A DNA stretch of 32,699 bases, from positions 1 to 32,699 of the forward strand of contig NZ_JNUP01000041.1 of assembly GCF_000758165.1 (NCBI RefSeq). Direction: 5' to 3'. Of this stretch, positions 1-8,000 are shown in pieces (the stretch's first letter is position 1; each line of letters opens with the position of its first letter). The translations under genes and the position numbers were made by a program. The notes beneath the pieces were generated by a model that saw nothing but the letters and a program-made list of their open reading frames with translations, did not search any database and was not told the DNA's origin. The stretch is from Spirochaeta lutea. Its GTDB lineage: Bacteria > Spirochaetota > Spirochaetia > DSM-27196 > Salinispiraceae.

Positions 1-30
1 CTTCAAGGGTGGGGGGAGGTTTGTAAAAAG

Positions 31-50
31 TTACAGGGTTTTGCGCACTA
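31..50. repeat. Right end of a 105-bp MITE-like element, cut by the window edge
   Basis: The 20 bases TTACAGGGTTTTGCGCACTA match the right terminus of the full copies at 1554-1658 and 28780-28884, with small differences in the middle. The rest of the element would lie to the left of the window. It ends 34 bp before the start codon of the MFS transporter gene. Confidence 0.7.
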
Positions 51-84
51 TGAAAAAGATCAAATACCCACTATACTAGCCATT

Positions 85-1518
85 ATGACTAATAAGAACG
101 ACAGCGGGGGAGTCTCAGAACCCCACCAACTCTCCACTGCCCGGCTTGTGCTCTACGGATTCGGAGACACCAGCTTCAGCCTGGCAATTACCACCGTGGG
201 CGCGTTTCTTGCGGTGTTTTTAACCGACATTGTAGGCATCAGCCCCGCCTATGCGGCCGGGGCCATCTTTCTGGGGCGCACCTGGGATTACATCAGCGAC
301 CCCCTGCTTGGCTTTCTGTCGGACCGGACCCGAAGCCCCTGGGGACGAAGAAGACCCTACATCCTCTTCGGCACCCCCTTCCTGGGAATCACCTTCGCCC
401 TGCTCTGGTGGGTTCCGCCCGTAGAGGGGCAATTGGCCCTGGCGGTGTATTACGGTGTTATGTATCTACTGTTTACGACGGCGGCTACGGTGGTGTTTAT
501 GCCCTATGTGGCGCTGACCCCAGAGATCGCTCCGGGGTACGACCAGCGCACCCGGGTCACCGGTTACCGCATGGCCTTTTCCATCGCGGGCAGCCTGGTG
601 GCCTTTATTGTGCCCCTGTTGATCGTGGGCACCTTCGAGGCCGCCAATGCCCCCCGGGCCCTGACAATGGGGGTGCTCTTCGGGCTGTTCTTCTGCATTC
701 CCCTATACACCGCCTTCTTTGCAGCCAAGGAGCGGGGGGAGTTCGTTCACTCCAAACCGCCCCGGCTGCGGGATTCCGTCCGAGCCTTTATGGGCAACAA
801 GGCCTTCCTCTACGGCATGGGAATCTTCCTGCTCACCTGGATCACCATCGATCTGATCCAGGCCCTGCTTCTCTATTATATTAAGTACGTGGTGGTCCGG
901 GACGGCTACAGCGAGCTGATCATGGCGTCGATTTTCGTCAGCGCCCTGGTCAGCCTTCCCCTCTGGGACTGGCTCAGCCGCCGCTTCGACAAACGCCGGG
1001 CCATGATCTACGGCTACATCGGGTGGATTGTGGTTATGGTGATTCTATCGGCCTTCACAGCCCAGGTGAATCTGGGACTGATCGTGGGGCTCTGTGTCCT
1101 TGCCGGCCTCGGGGTAGGCGCGGCCCACGTAATGCCCTGGTCCATCCTGCCCGATGCCATCGAGGTCGGGGAGGAAAAAACCGGCCAGCGCCACGAGGGC
1201 GTCTTTTACTCCGTGGTGTTCCTGGTGCAGAAGGCTGCCAGCAGCTTCGCCATTCCCCTGGCCCTTCTGGTCCTTGAGGCGGCAGGGTACCGGGGTGATT
1301 TGACTGTCCAGGGGCCTCAGGCGATCTTTGCCCTTCGCATGCTCATGGGGCTGGTTCCTGCGGTGTTCCTAACCGGAGCGATCTTCCTGGCAGTGAAGTA
1401 CCCCCTGAAGCGCGAACAGCACCAGGCCCTCTTAGCAAAACTCGAGGCGCAGCGCCAATCCCAGTCCGACGAGAATTCCGCCACCGGGCCAGGGAGCATT
1501 CCGGCGGAGACAGAATAA
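85..1518 (+). CDS. GPH-family (MelB-like) sugar:cation symporter, MFS superfamily
   Basis: This predicted inner-membrane secondary transporter of 477 residues has about twelve hydrophobic segments. Residues 64-93 carry the family signature in the first half: GRTWDYISDPLLG followed by SDRTRSPWGRRRPYI. In MelB the two aspartates of this DxxxD segment (here D68 and D72) help coordinate the coupling cation, so a sodium- or proton-coupled sugar or glycoside symporter is likely. The substrate cannot be told from sequence. The C-terminus (about residues 445-477) is a polar tail. The ATG at 85 is the only plausible start, but no good Shine-Dalgarno is seen. A TATACT hexamer at 72-77 is so close that a leaderless transcript is conceivable. 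The upstream sequence is the end of a MITE-like repeat. No partner catabolic genes are adjacent. Confidence 0.88.
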   Translation: MTNKNDSGGVSEPHQLSTARLVLYGFGDTSFSLAITTVGAFLAVFLTDIVGISPAYAAGAIFLGRTWDYISDPLLGFLSDRTRSPWGRRRPYILFGTPFLGITFALLWWVPPVEGQLALAVYYGVMYLLFTTAATVVFMPYVALTPEIAPGYDQRTRVTGYRMAFSIAGSLVAFIVPLLIVGTFEAANAPRALTMGVLFGLFFCIPLYTAFFAAKERGEFVHSKPPRLRDSVRAFMGNKAFLYGMGIFLLTWITIDLIQALLLYYIKYVVVRDGYSELIMASIFVSALVSLPLWDWLSRRFDKRRAMIYGYIGWIVVMVILSAFTAQVNLGLIVGLCVLAGLGVGAAHVMPWSILPDAIEVGEEKTGQRHEGVFYSVVFLVQKAASSFAIPLALLVLEAAGYRGDLTVQGPQAIFALRMLMGLVPAVFLTGAIFLAVKYPLKREQHQALLAKLEAQRQSQSDENSATGPGSIPAETE

Positions 1519-1553
1519 AGAGCCCTGGGGCGACATAGTCGGTTTTGTTCTGA

Positions 1554-1658
1554 TAGTGCGCAAAACCTTGTAAAACACACCGGATATGGGGTAAGCAGAG
1601 AGTACCGACCCCAGATACAGTGCCGCCGACAGGGATTGTTACAACCTTTTGCGCACTA
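1554..1658. repeat. Full 105-bp MITE-like element, copy A
   Basis: The element starts TAGTGCGCAAAACCTTGTAA and ends TTACAACCTTTTGCGCACTA, so the ends are inverted repeats with 18 of 20 positions paired. Both outer ends are the dinucleotide TA, as expected for IS630/Tc1-mariner-type target duplication. The interior has no coding potential. It occupies most of the gap between the transporter stop (1518) and the next gene. It ends 2 bp before that gene's Shine-Dalgarno sequence. Confidence 0.8.
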
Positions 1659-1670
1659 CAGGAGGACTCC

Positions 1671-2852
1671 ATGGCCATACAGACAGCAGCCAAGGGAATA
1701 ACCCTTGTTCAGGTTCAAACCCCCCGGGACCGCCGGCGCTTTGCCGGCTTTCCCTGGAGGCTCTACCGGGATGACGCCATGTGGGTGCCGCCCTTGTACC
1801 GGGATCAGATCAAGGCAATCCATCCCCTGAAGGGAGATTTTTTCCGCCGGGGAGGCAAGGGAGTCTGCTTTATGGCTCTGGATAGCCGGGGCAGGGTGGC
1901 GGGTACCATCTGCGCTGCCATGGATCCAGCCCGGAATGAGAATCTCCGGGCCATGGGCAAGCCGTCGGAGTGCATCTTCGGCTTCCTGGAATACCGCCAG
2001 GACCCATCGGTGCTCCGGGCCCTGATCTGGCAGGCCCGGAAGTGGGCCCTGGCCCGGGGGCTGGAGCGGCTGGTGGGGCCCTTCAACCTGGACTACGAGG
2101 ACCGGTACGGGGTGTTGGTGGACGGATGGGACCACCCCCCGGCGCTGCTCTGCGGCCATTCCAAACCCTACTACCGGGAGATGATGGAGAACGAGGATTT
2201 TATCGCCTACCGCCCGGATAATGTTGCCTACCGGGTGGATCTGGATCAGCCCAACCCCGCCCTGGACCGGGTTATGACCCTGGCAAAGCGGGTGGAGCAG
2301 GGGGGGCGCATCAGTCTCCGGGGGGCCGATTTTTCCCGCCTCGACCGGGAGATTGATCTGGTCTACTCGATTATTAATCCCTGTTTGGAGCATCTCAACG
2401 ACTACGTTCCCTTTGACCGCCAGGACCTGGCCGACAGCCTCAAAGCCATGAAGCCCCTGGCCGATCCTGAACTCATCCTCTTTGCCCAGGAAGGCCCCGA
2501 AGAGAAGATGGTGGGCTGGTTTCCCGGGCTGCCCAATGCCAACGAGACCCTGAAGACCCTCAACGGGTTGCACCGGCCCTGGGATTATCTCCGCCTGCCG
2601 GCCCTGGCCTTTACCCGTCCCCGGGGGTTATCGGTGAAGAGCGTATTGGTACTGCCCGAGTGGTGGGCTAGGGGGGTGAGTATTCTCTTCTTCGCCCGGA
2701 TGCGTGAGCTTGCCCGGAAGAAGGGCTACCGCTGGATCGACCTGTCCCTAACCAGCCTGGATAACCCCTACACACCCCAGCTCGCCCAGCGCCTGGGGGC
2801 TACCCTCTACAAGCGGTACCGGGTCTATACCCGGGACACTTCCGTGGCCTAG
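1671..2852 (+). CDS. GNAT-like (acyl-CoA N-acyltransferase fold) protein, function unknown
   Basis: The 393-residue protein belongs to a widespread uncharacterised family with a predicted acyl-CoA N-acyltransferase fold. Family-type landmarks are the WVPPLYRDQ segment at 38-46, a GxxxGTI-like strand around 73-80, GFLEYR at 104-109, and a GPFN...YGVLVDG stretch at 136-152, followed by a PYY motif near 166-168. The substrate is unknown. The ATG at 1671 is chosen because AGGAGG lies at 1660-1665 with ideal spacing. An earlier in-frame start at 1620 would lie inside the MITE-like repeat and is unlikely. The stop is one base from the end of the convergent SulP gene. It is co-directional with the transporter upstream, from which it is separated by the repeat. 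Confidence 0.75.
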   Translation: MAIQTAAKGITLVQVQTPRDRRRFAGFPWRLYRDDAMWVPPLYRDQIKAIHPLKGDFFRRGGKGVCFMALDSRGRVAGTICAAMDPARNENLRAMGKPSECIFGFLEYRQDPSVLRALIWQARKWALARGLERLVGPFNLDYEDRYGVLVDGWDHPPALLCGHSKPYYREMMENEDFIAYRPDNVAYRVDLDQPNPALDRVMTLAKRVEQGGRISLRGADFSRLDREIDLVYSIINPCLEHLNDYVPFDRQDLADSLKAMKPLADPELILFAQEGPEEKMVGWFPGLPNANETLKTLNGLHRPWDYLRLPALAFTRPRGLSVKSVLVLPEWWARGVSILFFARMRELARKKGYRWIDLSLTSLDNPYTPQLAQRLGATLYKRYRVYTRDTSVA

Positions 2853-2853
2853 G

Positions 2854-4965
2854 TTAGTCTTGGTGGTGTTCCTCCAGGGCGCTGATCCATTCCTCTAAAC
2901 CGGCCCGGGCTGCGAGCAGATCCTGGAAGTCTTGGAGCCGCAGCTTCCGCACCAGGCGGCTGAGCAGGCGCTGGTAGGACTGGGGGGAGCTGGCGACAAT
3001 CAGGAACACGGCGGTAACCTCTTGTCCGTCCGGGGCCTGGTAATCCACGGGGTGTTCCAGGTAGGCCAGGGATAGGAATTCCTCCTCCTCCCGGTGAACC
3101 ACCAGCCACCGGGGATGGGGCATGGCCAGACCCCGTCCCACGGCGGTATAGCCCAGCTCCTCCCGTTCCACCAGGGCCTTCATAAGGTCGGTCCGGGTAT
3201 CGTCAGCTAGGTCCAGCCGGGCGCAGAGCTGCCGGATAACCTCCAGGGGGTCCTGGGCCCGGAGGCCGTGGTGGACCCCGCCCCTGGAGAGCTTCTCCGC
3301 CAGGGGTGCGTGGCGGTGTCCCAGATACCATTGAGCCCTCTCCAGAGCCCGGGGCAGGTCCGGCACAAGATCATCACCCAGGCTTTTGGTTATACCCAAA
3401 CTCTCCAGAGAATGAATCACCCCGGGCTGGGCCCCGGCTAAGATGATCCGGGTTCCCCGGTCTCCGGCGTGGCCGATGAGCTGGGCGAGGTTCCGGGCCC
3501 CGGTGGTATCGATGCTGGAGACCAACCGCATCCGGATGATCCGGACCCGCGGCGGGGGGCTGGGCAGGGTCAGCTGGGTTTTATAGGATTCTACTGCCCC
3601 GAAGAACCAGGGACCCTCGAGTTCAACCACATCCACATCCTCGGGAATAATCAGGGTGGTAAAGCCGTGGGGGTCCTGCTCTTCGGGAACCTCCCGCATC
3701 TCCCCCCGGTGGATCCGGACCTGGGTGGTTTTACTCATGGTGCGCAGAAACACCAGGAAGGCCAGGAGCATGCCCAGGGGAATCGCCACGGTCAGATCGA
3801 TGATTACCGTAAGGCCGAAGGTCAGAACCAAGACCAGGCCCTCGCTCCGGGGTCCCTTCATCAGATGGGCAACGGTGTGCACCTCGCTCATGTTGTAGGC
3901 CACCAGGGTTAGAATCCCCGCCAAAACCGCCAGGGGAATCAGGCTCGCCAGGGGACTTAAAAAGAGCAGCACACCCAGAAGAAACACCGCGTGGATGATC
4001 CCCGCCAGGGGCGATTTGGCCCCGGATCGGATATTGGTAGCCGTCCGGGCGATGGCCCCGGTGGCAGGAATGCCGCCGAAGAGGGCGCAGGCGATGTTCG
4101 CAATCCCCTGGGCGATGAGCTCGGTGTTGGAATCATGCTCCTCCCCGGTTAGGCCGTCGGCCACCACCGCGGAGAGCAGGGACTCCACCCCTGCCAGGAG
4201 GGCGATACTCAGAGCCGGCAGCCAGAGGGTGCTGATCCGCTCAAGGATGCCCGGGGGAATCCTGGGCGCGGGAATGGCCCCGGATATCTGACCGAAACGG
4301 CTGCCGATGGTTTCCACGGGAATGGAGAAGATGTTCACCGCCAGGGTGCCCAGCACCAATACCACCAGCGCTCCGGGAATCCGTTTATCCAGACCTTGGA
4401 GCAGCAGGATTCCCCCAATACTGGCCCCCGACAGGACCAGCGCCCAGGGATTGATCCTGCCCAGGTTGCTGAGGATGAGATGCCACTTCTCCAGGAACTC
4501 CGCCGGAACATGCACCAGCCCGAGGCCTAATAATTCGTTTACCTGGGAACTGAAAATGATCAACGCGATGCCGGCGGTAAATCCGAGGATGACCGGATAG
4601 GGAATAAACTGGATGAGGTTCCCCATTCGAATCACCCCAAGAAACACCAGAAAGACCCCAGCCATGAGGGTTGCAATAATGAGCCCCTCGAATCCGTGGG
4701 TTTCTAGGATGCCGTAGACAATTACGATGAAGGCGCCGGTGGGTCCGCCGATCTGTACCCGGGAGCCCCCCAGGGCGGAGATAATGAAACCGGCGATAAC
4801 AGCGGTTATGAGGCCCTTATCCGGGCTCACCCCGCTGGCGATGGCCAGGGCTACCGCCAGGGGAATGGCGACCACCCCCACGATGATTCCCGCGCTCAGA
4901 TCCTGACCAAAACTATTCCATGAATAGCCCCGGGACCTGATTTCCAAGAGTTTCGGTTTGAACAT
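2854..4965 (-). CDS. SulP-family anion transporter with STAS and C-terminal PTS EIIA-like domain
   Basis: This 703-residue membrane protein has three parts. Residues 12-410 form a SulP/SLC26-type transporter core with many hydrophobic helices and the signature QIGGPTGAFIVIVYG at 71-85. Residues about 435-545 form a STAS domain, including the IDTTGARNL segment at 485-493 that resembles the anti-sigma-antagonist loop. Residues about 565-700 resemble a PTS EIIA type 2 (fructose/nitrogen) domain: EREELGYTAVGRGLAMPHPR at 600-619 places a histidine, H617, where the phosphoacceptor normally lies. SulP proteins move sulfate, bicarbonate or dicarboxylates; the substrate here is unknown. The EIIA-like tail suggests control by the PTS phosphorelay. 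The ATG at 4965 is preferred because AAGGA precedes it; longer frames to 4989 or 5019 exist. It runs convergent to the GNAT-like gene and divergent from the helicase gene. Confidence 0.85.
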   Translation of the reverse strand: MFKPKLLEIRSRGYSWNSFGQDLSAGIIVGVVAIPLAVALAIASGVSPDKGLITAVIAGFIISALGGSRVQIGGPTGAFIVIVYGILETHGFEGLIIATLMAGVFLVFLGVIRMGNLIQFIPYPVILGFTAGIALIIFSSQVNELLGLGLVHVPAEFLEKWHLILSNLGRINPWALVLSGASIGGILLLQGLDKRIPGALVVLVLGTLAVNIFSIPVETIGSRFGQISGAIPAPRIPPGILERISTLWLPALSIALLAGVESLLSAVVADGLTGEEHDSNTELIAQGIANIACALFGGIPATGAIARTATNIRSGAKSPLAGIIHAVFLLGVLLFLSPLASLIPLAVLAGILTLVAYNMSEVHTVAHLMKGPRSEGLVLVLTFGLTVIIDLTVAIPLGMLLAFLVFLRTMSKTTQVRIHRGEMREVPEEQDPHGFTTLIIPEDVDVVELEGPWFFGAVESYKTQLTLPSPPPRVRIIRMRLVSSIDTTGARNLAQLIGHAGDRGTRIILAGAQPGVIHSLESLGITKSLGDDLVPDLPRALERAQWYLGHRHAPLAEKLSRGGVHHGLRAQDPLEVIRQLCARLDLADDTRTDLMKALVEREELGYTAVGRGLAMPHPRWLVVHREEEEFLSLAYLEHPVDYQAPDGQEVTAVFLIVASSPQSYQRLLSRLVRKLRLQDFQDLLAARAGLEEWISALEEHHQD

Positions 4966-5084
4966 GGTTGATCCTTTTTCGATTACCATGGCTATACATC
5001 TCCCGGGACGGAGAGTCAAGGGGCAAGGAATGTGATTACAAAACCCCCGTTATGTCGTATCCTAGTACCTCCAGGAGCAAGATC

Positions 5085-8000
5085 ATGAGTGCCTTTCCCC
5101 CAGAGTTCGATCCCCTCATAACCCGGTGGTTCACCAGCCACATCGGCACACCCACGGACTTCCAGACCGAGGTGTGGCAGGCTGCATCCCGGGGGCAGGA
5201 TTTGGTCATGACGGCCCCCACGGGGAGCGGCAAGACCCTGGCCGCCTTTCTCTGGGTGCTCAACCGGCTTATGGTTCAGCCCGGGAGTCCAAGGCCTGGC
5301 GCCGGTGTGGAAGCGGGCGCCGCTTCCGATACGGTGTACCCGGATGATAGGCAATCCGTCCCCGGCACGGGGACTTACTCCGGCGCCGGTACCCCCGCGG
5401 CTTCCGGCGAACAAACCGCCCTCGGCACCGGCGATACCACCGAGCCCGGTACCTCTCCCGGCGCCGAGCCCGGTGCCAAATCCACCCCCGGGGTCCGGGT
5501 ACTCTATATATCACCCCTGAAGGCCCTGAACAGCGACATGCAGCGCAACCTGGAAATGCCCCTCCGGGCCATAGAAGCCCTGGCTGCCGGCCAGGGACGA
5601 ACCCTGGCCATGCCCCGGATCGGCCTTCGAAGCGGCGATACCCCGGCAAACCAGCGCCGGTCCCTGCTCAAGGATCCCCCGGAGATTCTCATTACCACCC
5701 CCGAAAGCCTGCACATCCTGCTGACAAGCCAGTCCGGCAGGGGCCTATTTGCCAATCTGGAGCTGTTGATCCTTGACGAGGTCCACGCCCTGCTACCCAG
5801 CAAGCGGGGCAGCCTCCTGAGTTTGAACCTCGCCTTCCTGACCCGCCTGGCCGGTGATTTTCAGCGTCTGGCCATCAGCGCTACGGTTCCCGAACCCCGG
5901 GCCGTTCAGGAGTACCTGATATCCGGCCGGGAAGCGGTGCCGGGGGGCAGCGGTTCTGGTACGGGGATTCCTGTGTCCCGGAGCGGGGGGGCCGCGGCCG
6001 GAGATATTGGGGTGCCGGACATGGGCCACGGGATCGGGCTGGACCATCCGGTCCCGAAACCAGTCCCAGGAGGAGCAGGAGATGCCCCGTCCACCGATGC
6101 CCCGTCCACCGATGCCCCGTCCACCGATGCCCCGTCCGCCGATGTCCCGTCTGCCGATGTCCCGTCTGCCGATGTCCCGTCTGCCGATGCCCCGTCTGCC
6201 GATGCCCCGTCCACCGATGCTCCGTCCACCGATGCTCCGTCCACCGATGCTCCGTCCACCGATGCTCCGTCTGTCGGCCTTCTGTCCCAAGACGAAAAGA
6301 CACCCAGCCCCCTGCCCCGGCACATCGCCGCCGCCGCCAGCAAGGCCTACCAGCTGGAGGTGCGGATGCTTCAGGGTACCGGGGAGGAGTTTTGGCATAG
6401 CCTGACCCGGGAACTCTACCACCGCATCCTGGACAACCGCTCCACCCTCCTGTTTACCCCCAGCCGCCGGTCCGCCGAGCGGATAACCCGGCTGATCAAT
6501 GAGTACCACCAGGCCATGGATCCCGGAGCCCCGGTTTTGGTCTACGCCCACCACGGCTCCCTGTCCCGGGAGATCCGCCAGCAGGTGGAGGGGCAGCTCA
6601 AGCAGGGGTTGCTGCGGGGGATTGTGGCCACCAGCTCCCTGGAGCTGGGGATCGATGTGGGTGCCTTGGATCTGGTCGTTCTCCTGGGAGCCCCGACCTC
6701 GGCTGCCTCTGCCATTCAGCGCCTGGGCCGGGCGGGGCATAGCCTGGGCCAGACCAGCCGGGGACTCATCTACCCCCTCCATGCCCGGGAAACCCTGGAC
6801 GCCCTGGTTCTGGCCCGGGGGGTGGAGCAGGGCCTGGTAGAATCCCTTCCCATCCCGGAAAATCCCCTAGACGTCCTGATCCAGGGAATCCTCTCCATGA
6901 CCAGCCACCGCACCTGGGAAGAGGATGAGCTCTACGCCTGGGTCCGCCGTGCCTCCAGTTTTCGGAATTTGAGCCGGGGGGATTTCAATGCCGTCCTGGA
7001 CCTCCTGGAGGGCAGGTACGCGGACCAGCGCTTCCGTGACCTTCAGCCCCGGATATTCCGCCGCAGCCAGGAAGGCCGGCTCACCGCCAAACCCGGGGCC
7101 GCCCTGCTCATCTACAGCTCCGGAGGCACCATAACCGACCGGGGCTACTACAAGCTGCGCCTCGAGGGGGCGGGCAGCCTCATCGGGGAGCTGGACGAGG
7201 AGTTCGTCTGGGAGCGGCGCCCCGGGGATACCTTCGCCCTGGGATCCCGGGTGTGGCTGGTCCGGCAGATCACCCATAACGATGTCCTGGTAGAGCCCGT
7301 ACAAAACCCCCGAAGCATGACCCCCTTCTGGCGTGCCGAGCCCGGTTCCCGCCCCTGGGAACTCAGCAGTCTGCTAACCGAGTTCCTGGAAGAGGCCCAG
7401 GACCCCGGGATCTTCCAGACACTACCCGGGGCGGTGCAGCATCTCCTGACCCGCCAGCGGGGCGAAACCCAGGTCCCCTGGCCCCACCGCCACCACATCC
7501 TGGCGGAGCACATCGAAAGCGACGAGGGCGAAGGAGGGGAGGGCCGGCCCATGCTCATTCTGCACACCCTCTGGGGGGCGGCGGTCAACCGGCCCCTGGC
7601 CTTCATCCTCCAGGGGCGTCTGGACCAGGAACTGGGCACCGGTCAGGCCCAGGTGATGGCGGGGAACGATACCATCCTAATAAGCGGGGTAGTCATTGAG
7701 GATCCCCGGGAGCTGCTGGGCGGCCTGGCCCTGTCCCGGCTGGAGCAGTACCTCACCCGGGGCCTTGAGACCAGCGGCTACTTCGGGGCGCGCTTCCGGG
7801 AGGCCGCCAGCCGGGCCCTGCTCTTGCCAAAACGGGGCTTCGGACAACGCCAGCCCCTGTGGATCAGCCGGATGCGCTCCCGGAAGCTCTACGCCCGGGT
7901 AAAATCCATCCCGGGCTTTCCCCTGATAAAGGAAACCTGGCGCACCTGCATCAGGGACGAGTTCAACATCCCCGTGCTCACCAGCCTGCTGGAGGAGATT

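Noticed and set aside
72-77. TATACT as promoter for a leaderless transporter mRNA
   Set aside because: No convincing -35 element is present at 15-18 bp spacing, so it is not listed as a promoter.
1656-2573. A 305-codon minus-strand open frame opposite the GNAT-like gene
   Set aside because: The sequence is Gly/Pro/Val-rich, matches no family and is antisense to a well-supported gene.
6084-6278. Short regularly spaced repeats that could suggest a CRISPR array
   Set aside because: Units are 15 bp with no spacers, lie in frame inside a helicase gene and encode a pentapeptide repeat. No cas genes are present.
5793-6782. Long open frames on the minus strand across the helicase gene
   Set aside because: They follow from the high GC content and the repeat, show no family features, lack ribosome sites and oppose a gene with all helicase motifs.
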